Source of the DNA: Bacteroidota bacterium | GTDB lineage: Bacteria > Bacteroidota > Bacteroidia > Chitinophagales > Chitinophagaceae | Length of the DNA: 39,619 bases | Direction of reading: 5' to 3' | Assembly (NCBI GenBank): GCA_023416995.1 | Contig: JAEZGI010000043.1 | Span: forward strand, 1 to 39,619 | Shown: positions 32,264 to 39,619 of the stretch, in pieces | Numbering within the stretch: the stretch's first letter is position 1 | Layout: each line of letters begins with the position of its first letter | Program-made: the position numbers and the translations under genes | The notes under the pieces: model-generated | Seen by the model: the letters and a program-made list of their open reading frames with translations, nothing else | What the model was told of the DNA's origin: nothing | The model's database searches: none

Positions 32264-34792
32264 TTAGTTAGCCTCTGCGCTTTCTTTGGTAGGTGATTTA
32301 AGCGTGAAACTGAGTTTTGAATTTTCTTTATCCAGTTCCGCGACCATAACATCACCTGGTTTGATATTCATTTTCAGGATTTCTTCAGCTAAAGGATCTT
32401 CCAGGTATTTCTGAATGGCCCTGTGCAACGGACGTGCACCAAATTGCTGATCGTAGCCTTTTTCTGCAATGAAGTTTTTAGCATCTTCTGCCAGCTCGAG
32501 CGTGAATCCAAGACTTACCAGGCGTTTGGTAACGCCTTTCATGAGGATATCAATAATCTTGAAGATATTCTCTTTTGTAAGCGAGTTGAAGATGATCACA
32601 TCATCGATCCGGTTCAGGAACTCTGGCGAGAAGGTTTTCTTCAGTGCTTTTTCAATGACTGCTTTATTGTTCTCGTCGGCATTCTGAGTTCTTGAAGCTG
32701 TGGTGAAACCAACTCCATCACCAAAATCTTTCAGTTGACGAACACCAATATTAGATGTCATTATGATCGTGGTGTTCTTGAAATCGATTTTTCTACCGAG
32801 ACCATCAGTCAACTGACCATCATCCAGTACCTGCAGCAGGATGTTGTAAATATCCGGGTGAGCTTTCTCAATTTCATCAAGAAGGATCACAGAGTATGGT
32901 TTGCGACGAACCTTTTCGGTTAACTGTCCACCTTCTTCATAACCCACGTATCCCGGAGGTGCACCGATCAGGCGGCTCACTGTAAATTTCTCCATGTACT
33001 CACTCATATCGATACGCACCAACGCATCTTCAGAGTCGAACATGTAACGTGCCAGCGAACGGGCAAGTTCTGTTTTACCAACCCCGGTGGGGCCAAGGAA
33101 TATAAATGTTCCGATTGGCTTTTTGGGATCTTTCAAACCTACACGGTTCCTTTGTATAGCTTTAACCACTTTGGTGATAGCATCATCCTGGCCAACAACC
33201 ATTTGCTGCATGTCGACAGCCATGTTGCGAAGTTTGTCGCTTTCTGCCTGAACCATCCTTTTAACCGGAATGCCAGTCATCATACTTACTACTTCAGCAA
33301 TTGCTTCGTCATCGATGGGGTAACGTTTGTGTTTGCTTTCTTCTTCCCACTGTCCTTTTGCTTTTTCAAGATCTTCCTGCAAACGTTTTTCAGTATCACG
33401 TAGTGAAGCAGCTTCTTCAAATTTCTGGCTCTTCACCACTTTATTTTTTTCAACCTTAACGTCTTCAATCTTCTTTTCAAGATCAAGGATCTCTTTTGGA
33501 ACATTGATGTTTTTAAGGTGAATACGTGCGCCGACTTCATCCATAACATCTATCGCCTTGTCTGGCAACAGCCTGTCGGTAATGTACCGGTCGCTCAGCT
33601 TAACACAAGCCTCGATAGCATCGTTACTATAAGTTACGTTGTGATAATCTTCGTATTTGGATTTGATGTTGTTTAAGATCTGGATGGTTTCATCAACACT
33701 TGGTGGTTCGATGATGACCTTTTGAAAACGACGATCCAATGCTCCGTCTTTTTCAATGTACATGCGATACTCATCAAGCGTAGAAGCTCCGATACATTGC
33801 AATTCGCCCCGTGCAAGTGCCGGTTTGAAAATGTTTGAAGCATCGAGAGAACCACTTGCACCACCGGCTCCGACAATAGTGTGAATCTCGTCAATGAAAA
33901 GAATCACGTCCCTGTTTTTTTCGAGCTCGTTCATGATGGCTTTCATGCGCTCTTCAAACTGTCCACGGTATTTTGTTCCTGCAACAAGCGCTGCAAGATC
34001 AAGTGATATAACGCGTTTATCAAACAGCACACGTGATACCTTACGTTGAACGATGCGCAATGCAAGTCCTTCGACGATGGCAGTTTTACCAACACCTGGC
34101 TCACCGATAAGAATCGGGTTGTTTTTCTTTCTACGTGAAAGTATTTGTGATACTCTCTCTATTTCCTGTTCGCGGCCAACGATCGGATCAAGTGATCCGT
34201 TTTCGGCGAGACGGGTAATATCGCGACCAAAGTTGTCGAGCACTGGTGTTTTGCTTTTGGCATTACCTGCGGCCCTTGACTTTTGTTGTGAATACTTTTT
34301 CTCCTCATCGAAATCATCTTCGTTTTCGTCAGCGTATTCGCTGCGGATGTCGTTGCTTTTGACCACGCCTAATTCGTTTCTGAATAAATCGTAATCCACG
34401 TCGAATTGATTTAAAATTTGAGTAGCAATGTTTTCTTTGTTCTTGAGAATCGATAACATCAAGTGTTCCGTTTCAACAGTCGGGCTTTTTAGCGCCTTTG
34501 CTTCAAGCACAGTAACCCTGATTACTTTTTCTGCTTGTTTTGTTAAAGGCAGACTATTAATGTTGGCGATATTCTTACCGGTTTTATCCTTAACTGCGAG
34601 CTCAACTTCTTTCCGTAGTTCATACAAATCGACGTTGAAACTTTTCAGGATCCGGACGGCAGTATTGTCACCCTCCCGGATCAGACCCAGCAACAAATGT
34701 TCTGTACCGATAAAATCGTTCCCCAGCCGTAATGCCTCCTCCCTGCTAAAAGAAATTATCTCCTTGACCTGGGCTGAAAAATTGTTGTCCAT
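32264..34792 (-). CDS. clpC: Clp protease ATP-binding subunit ClpC
   Basis: An AAA+ unfoldase that feeds proteins to ClpP. The 842-residue product has the ClpC plan: a double Clp-N repeat (about 3-145), an acidic/basic linker, and AAA-1 with Walker A GEPGVGKT (230-237) and VILFIDEIHTI. A UVR-type coiled-coil M domain follows (VVKSQKFEEAASLRDTEKR), then AAA-2 with GPTGVGKTEL. The short C-terminus ends KSPTKESAEAN. The start MDNNFSAQVKEI is the family start; an upstream in-frame ATG at 34828 adds 12 unlikely residues. It is divergent from the STAS-ispD pair and ends in a strong terminator. Confidence 0.95.
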   Translation of the reverse strand: MDNNFSAQVKEIISFSREEALRLGNDFIGTEHLLLGLIREGDNTAVRILKSFNVDLYELRKEVELAVKDKTGKNIANINSLPLTKQAEKVIRVTVLEAKALKSPTVETEHLMLSILKNKENIATQILNQFDVDYDLFRNELGVVKSNDIRSEYADENEDDFDEEKKYSQQKSRAAGNAKSKTPVLDNFGRDITRLAENGSLDPIVGREQEIERVSQILSRRKKNNPILIGEPGVGKTAIVEGLALRIVQRKVSRVLFDKRVISLDLAALVAGTKYRGQFEERMKAIMNELEKNRDVILFIDEIHTIVGAGGASGSLDASNIFKPALARGELQCIGASTLDEYRMYIEKDGALDRRFQKVIIEPPSVDETIQILNNIKSKYEDYHNVTYSNDAIEACVKLSDRYITDRLLPDKAIDVMDEVGARIHLKNINVPKEILDLEKKIEDVKVEKNKVVKSQKFEEAASLRDTEKRLQEDLEKAKGQWEEESKHKRYPIDDEAIAEVVSMMTGIPVKRMVQAESDKLRNMAVDMQQMVVGQDDAITKVVKAIQRNRVGLKDPKKPIGTFIFLGPTGVGKTELARSLARYMFDSEDALVRIDMSEYMEKFTVSRLIGAPPGYVGYEEGGQLTEKVRRKPYSVILLDEIEKAHPDIYNILLQVLDDGQLTDGLGRKIDFKNTTIIMTSNIGVRQLKDFGDGVGFTTASRTQNADENNKAVIEKALKKTFSPEFLNRIDDVIIFNSLTKENIFKIIDILMKGVTKRLVSLGFTLELAEDAKNFIAEKGYDQQFGARPLHRAIQKYLEDPLAEEILKMNIKPGDVMVAELDKENSKLSFTLKSPTKESAEAN

Positions 34793-34829
34793 TTTTGTAA
34801 TTTGTTGTGAATGATACAATAATAACAAA

Positions 34830-34837
34830 TAATTTTG
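34830..34837 (+). promoter_or_regulatory. -7 box of the STAS-ispD pair
   Basis: TAATTTTG is an exact TAnnTTTG match. Its start site (about 34843) lies after the in-frame TTG/ATG at 34835/34838 and so supports the ATG at 34889 as the STAS start. On the other strand a weaker TATTATTG (34817-34824) may serve clpC. Confidence 0.5.
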
Positions 34838-34888
34838 ATGAAAGTTCTGGCCGTCAAAATATTAACGACGGTTAACATAATTAAGTGT

Positions 34889-35263
34889 ATGCAAGTCAAA
34901 ATTGATACCAGAGAGAAATTCCATGTCATTACGCTGATGGAAACCAAACTCGCTGCTAATATGACAGCAGCCCTCGACGAGTGCCTTCTTCCATTCGTTG
35001 AAAAAGACATAAAAAATGTGGTTCTGAACTTGCAAGACATCAGGGACATGGATAGTGCTGCGGCGAGCAGAATTTCAGACATTCAGCAACACTTTTACGA
35101 CCAGCAGAGTTCTTTCGTAATCTGCAACCTTCAACCCCGTGTGCAGGAAGTTTTTGATGAAGCGGGACTGCTCGATTCCCTCAACCTGACGCCCACAGAA
35201 AGCGAGGCCTGGGACATCGTTCAAATGGAAGAGATTGAACGCGAACTCATGGGCGGAGAATAA
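34889..35263 (+). CDS. STAS-domain protein (anti-sigma antagonist type)
   Basis: A 124-residue single STAS domain, the fold of SpoIIAA/RsbV-type antagonists. An N-terminal beta strand MQVKIDTREKFHVITLMETK is followed by helix NMTAALDECLLPF, then NVVLNLQDIRDMDSAAASRI. The Ser in MDS (S56) sits where these proteins are phosphorylated. SFVICNLQPRVQEVFDEAGLL and an acidic C-terminal tail follow. No kinase, phosphatase or sigma factor lies beside it, so its partner is unknown. It is 6 bp before ispD and almost surely co-transcribed. The start choice rests on the box at 34830. Confidence 0.85.
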   Translation: MQVKIDTREKFHVITLMETKLAANMTAALDECLLPFVEKDIKNVVLNLQDIRDMDSAAASRISDIQQHFYDQQSSFVICNLQPRVQEVFDEAGLLDSLNLTPTESEAWDIVQMEEIERELMGGE

Positions 35264-35269
35264 TCAGCA

Positions 35270-35950
35270 ATGGAAAAGTATGCAATTATTGTTGCGGGAG
35301 GCTCCGGCCAGCGCATGGGTCAAAAGCAACCAAAACAATTTCTGGAGATCCACGGCAAACCCCTGATCTGGTACACTGTCAGGGCGTTTCTTGAGGCGTA
35401 TGACGACATGGTCGTCATCCTCGTATTGCCTGAAGCCTATCTGACAACCGGTCATGAGCTTTTCGGGGATGAGCTACATGCTGGTCGTTTACAAACTGTT
35501 AAGGGAGGAAATAACCGTTTTCAATCTGTTAAAAATGGCTTAACGCATGTCCCGACTGCATCTACCGTGTTTGTACACGATGGTGTCAGATGCCTTGTAA
35601 CCACGGCACTGATACAGCGTTGTTTTGAAGCAACAATAAGTTCGGGAAGTGCGGTTCCGGCGATTGAACCACCAGACAGTATCCGCCTTATCAATAACGT
35701 GACCGGTGATCAGAATTCCAGCGTACTTGATCGCAGCAGGATAAGACTCATCCAGACCCCACAAACCTTCCCTGCAGCAGTATTACAAGAAGCTTTCACA
35801 CAACCCTATCACGAGAAATTTTCAGATGAAGCCACCGTCGTGGAAACCGCAGGTTTTACGGTGAATCTTGTTGAAGGTGAGCGCTCAAACATTAAGGTTA
35901 CTTACCCAATCGATCTGCTCATTGCGGAGCAGTTGTTACGCCGCAGGTGA
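35270..35950 (+). CDS. ispD: 2-C-methyl-D-erythritol 4-phosphate cytidylyltransferase
   Basis: It couples CTP with MEP in the non-mevalonate isoprenoid pathway. The 226-residue length fits. Motifs: AIIVAGGSGQRMGQKQPKQF (CTP-binding loop, about 5-24), FVHDGVRCLV, DRSRIRLIQTPQTF and ERSNIKVTYPIDLL. The usual AAR/DAARP after the HD is here DGVRC, a small variation. It overlaps or abuts nothing except the STAS gene 6 bp upstream. Unlike many genomes it is not adjacent to ispF. Confidence 0.94.
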   Translation: MEKYAIIVAGGSGQRMGQKQPKQFLEIHGKPLIWYTVRAFLEAYDDMVVILVLPEAYLTTGHELFGDELHAGRLQTVKGGNNRFQSVKNGLTHVPTASTVFVHDGVRCLVTTALIQRCFEATISSGSAVPAIEPPDSIRLINNVTGDQNSSVLDRSRIRLIQTPQTFPAAVLQEAFTQPYHEKFSDEATVVETAGFTVNLVEGERSNIKVTYPIDLLIAEQLLRRR

Positions 35951-36017
35951 GTGATAAACACCAGCTTCCCCCGGAGTAGTTACCCCGACACGAATGCGTT
36001 ACATCAGGTTATCACTC
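35949..36017. repeat. 9-bp inverted repeat after ispD
   Basis: GAGTGATAA (35949-35957) and TTATCACTC (36009-36017) are perfect inverted copies 51 bp apart. They overlap the ispD stop codon, in the 149-bp spacer between the convergent ispD and FemAB-like genes. No normal short-loop terminator with a U-tract was found, so this may be the only end signal. Confidence 0.35.
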
Positions 36018-36099
36018 AGAAGAAATTTTCGCCATACTGGTGAGTGGCCGAACAACAAGTTTATTACGGAGCATTTAGTTGTCACGCGGTAAACATTAT

Positions 36100-37026
36100 T
36101 TATCTCCCCTTCAACTTATCTACCAACTGTTTTACCTTGCGCTGAATGAGCGGTAAGTGGTTATAATGATAGAAATAATAGGGTTGATCAACCGCTCCAA
36201 AATTTGCATAAAACCTGGCTATTCCTGGTATATCGGAACCCTCAAAGTCGAGCAACCAATCGCCTGATGAATGCTCATGAATAAGCCGGTCAAGAAGGAA
36301 ATGGTTGGCACTCATTTTACGACCATCATCAGAAACATAAGACTCGATAAGATATAGTCTCTTTCCGCTTACAACTAAAAGAGCCGCTGCAAGCAGTTCG
36401 TTAGCACCTGATGTAACGAGTCTTACAATAGAATGGTAATAGCGGTTGGCTCCTAAGATCAAATTTTCGAAACGCGTAAAACCATTTGCATCAATACTAC
36501 CTATCTGTGAAGCGTAACGGTTTTTGAAAAGTTTTGTAACCTCGAGAGGATTGGTACCAGACGCATAGTTGAGGTTGTGTCTGTCTGCTATTTTAAGATT
36601 GTTCTGCAGGTCTTTTTTATATCCTTTAGTCAGCTGAGTATAAGCTGTGTTAAGTGGCAGGATATAATTGCAATGTTTTTGCAAACCGGCCATAGGCGAA
36701 GCGTAATTTAGATAGATATCACCAAACGGGAAATGTGTTGCAGCCAACGTCAGGAATTCTTTAACCAGTTCAGGTGAAATTACCTGCCGGCTGAATACGC
36801 CACCTTGTTGTGTAAAAGGAGGTGGATACAAATACCGGGTGCCAATTTTTTTGCGCCAGGTGAGCGGCATTACATATTCATAATCGCCCATGATCAGCGC
36901 ATCCCAATGATCGCTCATTGCATCCAGATAAGAGGAATATGCATAGACAAGACTGTTTGAAGATGCTTCTATACATGCATCCCATTTTGAAACATCAATA
37001 ATATGCCTTTGAACATAATGTATCAC
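36100..37026 (-). CDS. FemAB/GNAT-fold acyltransferase-like protein
   Basis: A 308-residue protein resembling FemAB-type tandem-GNAT proteins. N-terminal DVSKWDACIEASSNSLVYAYSSYLDAM is the pattern seen at the start of these proteins. A PPFTQQGGVF loop follows, then SANHFLLDRLIHEHSSGDWLLDFEGSDIPGIARFYANFGA, a diagnostic-looking C-terminal block. Exact substrate is unknown; aminoacyl or acyl transfer to a cell-envelope molecule is inferred. The start is GTG at 37026, since no ATG lies near. It follows the M1-like gene after 11 bp and is probably co-transcribed with it. It is convergent with ispD. Confidence 0.72.
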   Translation of the reverse strand: MIHYVQRHIIDVSKWDACIEASSNSLVYAYSSYLDAMSDHWDALIMGDYEYVMPLTWRKKIGTRYLYPPPFTQQGGVFSRQVISPELVKEFLTLAATHFPFGDIYLNYASPMAGLQKHCNYILPLNTAYTQLTKGYKKDLQNNLKIADRHNLNYASGTNPLEVTKLFKNRYASQIGSIDANGFTRFENLILGANRYYHSIVRLVTSGANELLAAALLVVSGKRLYLIESYVSDDGRKMSANHFLLDRLIHEHSSGDWLLDFEGSDIPGIARFYANFGAVDQPYYFYHYNHLPLIQRKVKQLVDKLKGR

Positions 37027-37037
37027 CAGGCAGCAAA

Positions 37038-39619
37038 TTAATCAATTATCGGCTGGCCATTCTTTTTGGAAACAACCTTCTGAATATCTATAGTAAAAGA
37101 AAGTTTACGCAAAAACTTATTTTCCTCGGGTACAGTTTTGAGTACATCGCGGAATGCCTTACTGTACACAACGGGTGCATATATATTAAGCACGTTTTTA
37201 AACAATGAAAGCTGCACCCCCCCGGTGTATAGAAAACGTGTGCCGGTAGCATCCTCTTTCCAGGCCTCCGCATAGGTACCGATATCAAAAAATAGTCGGA
37301 TCGGTAAACCAGACGGGAGGGCCGCAATCGGAAGGGTTGAACTAAGATTGATCGAAGAAACCCAGCTGTCGGATCTGCCCTGCATATCCTGGAACAGGTC
37401 GGTCCGGATCTTTAACCCACCATCGCGTAACATCATTTGCTGCGCAGGTAAACCATCAGATTCATTTCGTCCTATAAAATAGTTGCTGTAGGTATAATCT
37501 TCCGCTCCCCTTACGGCAGTAAGTTTGGGTTGATACCTTGCAGTAGTAAAAGCGCTGGAGGCAGAGCGATTACCAATGTAGCCAAAACCCGCCGCAAATA
37601 ACCGGATAGCCACTCCCCCACCAACCGGGTAATTAAAGAAAAAATCAGCATTAAGATTAATGCGAAAAAAATCTTTCGCCTGTTGACCCTGTATGTTAGC
37701 CGCAAATGGATATAGTACGCGGTCATTATTTATTCCAAATGTCAACTGGTTAATATAACGGAATTGCACATCCGAAGTTGATGGATAATACTCCCCGTCA
37801 GTTGATTTTTGCTGATACCGGAAACCACTTTCACCAATGACGTATGTTTTCCATTCGATCCATTTATGAAAAATGTTCAAGGACGATGCACCATGGAATT
37901 CCCATCTCATATTCGGAGTGAACTTGATAAATCCGGCACTGACACGATGCCCATTGCTATCAATTCCGGTTAAGGTAGAAAACCGTGCAAAACCACTACC
38001 AATACGAATTTGTTGCTTTGAACCAGCAGGTTGCCAGGTATAGCCAAGATCCGCGAGTCCATTTAGCTGTTTGGATTGAAAACCGTATAAGCCGGATGCA
38101 AAAAAACGAAAGCGGTTAAATTTTAAACCATAGTTGTGAGCGGCTGCACCGGCCATAAATCCGTCCGACGTATTATAACCGGCCATCGGGCTGATATAGA
38201 TCACTGACCTCGACGGATCCGGATTTCTTTCGAAGAAAGGCTCCAGAACAATCCTGGATGAAATCGTATCCGCCGGTAATCTTCCGATAGTTTGGGGCAC
38301 TTCTGTTACTGATGTGAGACCGACATCAGTATTTTCCTTTAACGACAGTGTTAGCTGTTGCTGATCTATTGATTTGAACTGGCGTTTTAAAAGAAGTTCC
38401 CGGATTGCCTTTTGAAAAGCAATACCACCTATCTGTGATTCAATCATTCTTAACCAGTCAGCACTCATTGCCGGCATCAACCTGGCATTGGCGGGGTTAA
38501 CACTATCGATCCGGGTGTTTAAAGGCTGGGATTGATTTTGTTTATAGGCAGATTGCTGCAAGGTCCTTGCACGGTTCAATCGCTTATCGCCACTCAAAAA
38601 ACTTACGTAAGTAAGATCACTTTTTGATTGCCGGAATTTCGTGTTAATATAATCGATGAGCCCGTCAAGTATATACGGTTCTTTGTAAAGACTCAACGCA
38701 GTGAGCCACACCCGCGTAACATGCCGCTGAACATCAGATTGTGTGTTTGTGGTTGACGCTCTTGAATCTTTCACTGGAACAATATGGTCCGCAATGCTGA
38801 GAACCGGAAGCGGGTAATCTATCAGCCAACCGGAGTTGAAGCGGGTGGCGTCAATGACATTATCAATAGAAACGACAGGTTTCGGGCTGTTTTTTCCTGG
38901 TTTGTGAAACAACAGTATATCCAGATTTTTACCGGAGGCTTGCTGTACAACTGCAGTTTCGATCCAGAAATGTTTATCGGCAAGGAACCAGACCTGGTCG
39001 GCACCTGTGGTATATCTTAAGGTTTTGGTTGATCTGTCTGATGGAATGGCTTCAAGTTGGGAAGGCTGTTTTTTAAATGATTGTTTTTGCGCAGGCGTTT
39101 TTATTTTAGGCAGTATCGGAGCCGTGGTCCTGGTTTTGAGCCATTGTAACTCATCTTCATTTTTAAGTTCCGCATTTGAAGCAACAATATAATTGCGTGG
39201 AAGCGTCAATTCAATCTCATACCAGGCAAATTCATTAAATACAAAATTGCGTTCAAGAAACGGCATCGTGTGCCAGCCTTCTTTGTCATACACGGCCGCA
39301 ACAGGGTGCCAGTTGTTCAACTGATATGATTGTTCACCTAAACCGTCATGGCCAAAGCCATCAAAGTTCCGTGGCAACTTCACGTAAAAAGGTGTTGTAA
39401 TTGTGGTTGCCTGTCCCGGCAACAAAGGCTGTGATAATATCACCTGAATGATGTCGGTATGTACTGGATGATCTGCTATTTCAAGACTTGTGATACCTGT
39501 ACGAAAATCAAGCCTGTTTATATAGGCCCTTTCCGCGGACCCGGAAAAATAAAACGAGGTGTTTCCTTTGCTTAACTGGTGTTCGCTATAAGCTGTCTTA
39601 TCGTTCTTAAAAGCATTGG
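37038..39619 (-). CDS. M1-peptidase-like protein fused to an outer-membrane barrel (5' end cut)
   Basis: About 860 codons are visible; the frame stays open through the right edge at 39619 with no start in the window (a GTG at 39443 is internal). The first codons read NAFKNDKTAYSEHQLSKGN, the pattern of the N-terminal domain of Bacteroidota M1 (gluzincin) aminopeptidase-like proteins. Later come a QVWFLADKHF strand and the equivalent of the catalytic helix at 38712-38726. There the expected HExxH reads RHVTR, followed by VWLTAL. The third-ligand region reads YILDGLI instead of WxDEG. From about residue 470 a barrel-like C-terminal domain begins (YISPMAGYNTSDGFMAG, with many alternating strands). 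Likely a non-catalytic surface protein. Confident as a gene, less so in function. Confidence 0.75.
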   Translation of the reverse strand, partial: NAFKNDKTAYSEHQLSKGNTSFYFSGSAERAYINRLDFRTGITSLEIADHPVHTDIIQVILSQPLLPGQATTITTPFYVKLPRNFDGFGHDGLGEQSYQLNNWHPVAAVYDKEGWHTMPFLERNFVFNEFAWYEIELTLPRNYIVASNAELKNEDELQWLKTRTTAPILPKIKTPAQKQSFKKQPSQLEAIPSDRSTKTLRYTTGADQVWFLADKHFWIETAVVQQASGKNLDILLFHKPGKNSPKPVVSIDNVIDATRFNSGWLIDYPLPVLSIADHIVPVKDSRASTTNTQSDVQRHVTRVWLTALSLYKEPYILDGLIDYINTKFRQSKSDLTYVSFLSGDKRLNRARTLQQSAYKQNQSQPLNTRIDSVNPANARLMPAMSADWLRMIESQIGGIAFQKAIRELLLKRQFKSIDQQQLTLSLKENTDVGLTSVTEVPQTIGRLPADTISSRIVLEPFFERNPDPSRSVIYISPMAGYNTSDGFMAGAAAHNYGLKFNRFRFFASGLYGFQSKQLNGLADLGYTWQPAGSKQQIRIGSGFARFSTLTGIDSNGHRVSAGFIKFTPNMRWEFHGASSLNIFHKWIEWKTYVIGESGFRYQQKSTDGEYYPSTSDVQFRYINQLTFGINNDRVLYPFAANIQGQQAKDFFRINLNADFFFNYPVGGGVAIRLFAAGFGYIGNRSASSAFTTARYQPKLTAVRGAEDYTYSNYFIGRNESDGLPAQQMMLRDGGLKIRTDLFQDMQGRSDSWVSSINLSSTLPIAALPSGLPIRLFFDIGTYAEAWKEDATGTRFLYTGGVQLSLFKNVLNIYAPVVYSKAFRDVLKTVPEENKFLRKLSFTIDIQKVVSKKNGQPIID

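Noticed and set aside
1..39619. CRISPR arrays, tRNA/rRNA genes, insertion sequences, prophage, toxin-antitoxin or defence genes
   Set aside because: Looked for in the spacers and by protein pattern on both strands; nothing supportable was found.

Overview
The window looks like a chromosomal segment from a Gram-negative Bacteroidota bacterium, probably of the Chitinophagaceae type. Evidence: a secreted protein with a type IX secretion (Por) C-terminal sorting domain, SprB-like repeats, a WxxGxW-type secreted protein, a type III glutamine synthetase, an ADP-heptose epimerase (LPS inner core), and promoters matching the Bacteroidota -7 element TAnnTTTG in front of many genes. No tRNA, rRNA, CRISPR array, transposase or phage gene was seen, so this is mostly a housekeeping region. 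The genus is inferred from protein style only.

Layout. 1-163: 5' part of a small secreted WxxGxW-type protein, cut by the window edge. 300-7769: str-type genes on the minus strand (rpsL, rpsG, then fusA), with a 1219-residue T9SS-secreted repeat protein sitting between rpsG and fusA. Each unit has its own terminator, and fusA has its own promoter. 7912-12269: ilvE, then a divergent plus-strand run: a putative DNA polymerase III psi-like protein, rdgB, an ECF sigma factor with a membrane-anchored putative anti-sigma factor, and a hotdog thioesterase. 12255-15320 (minus): a phosphosulfolactate synthase-like gene translationally coupled to aroE, and a TPR protein. 15655-16707: two small secreted proteins, convergent.

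16843-20367: pyrG-yidC (minus). 20625-20807: a likely 60-residue membrane peptide. 20949-26185: a compact minus-strand run, GT4 glycosyltransferase - purL - hldD - proC. 26289-27542: a divergent GT-C-like membrane protein. 27725-29917: glnN, sharing a bidirectional terminator with the convergent cmk. 29989-32159: cmk preceded by two overlapping membrane-protein genes. 32264-34792: clpC, divergent from a STAS protein-ispD pair. 36100-39619: a FemAB/GNAT-like protein downstream of an M1-peptidase-like protein fused to an outer-membrane barrel. In that protein the zinc-binding motif appears to be lost.

The points most worth a second look are: (i) the M1 pseudo-peptidase-barrel protein and its FemAB-like partner; (ii) the T9SS protein with five 80-81-residue tandem modules inserted in the str cluster; (iii) the psi-like (HolD-like) protein next to rdgB; (iv) the phosphosulfolactate synthase-like gene coupled to aroE. 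I did not find a clear-cut new defence or mobile system.
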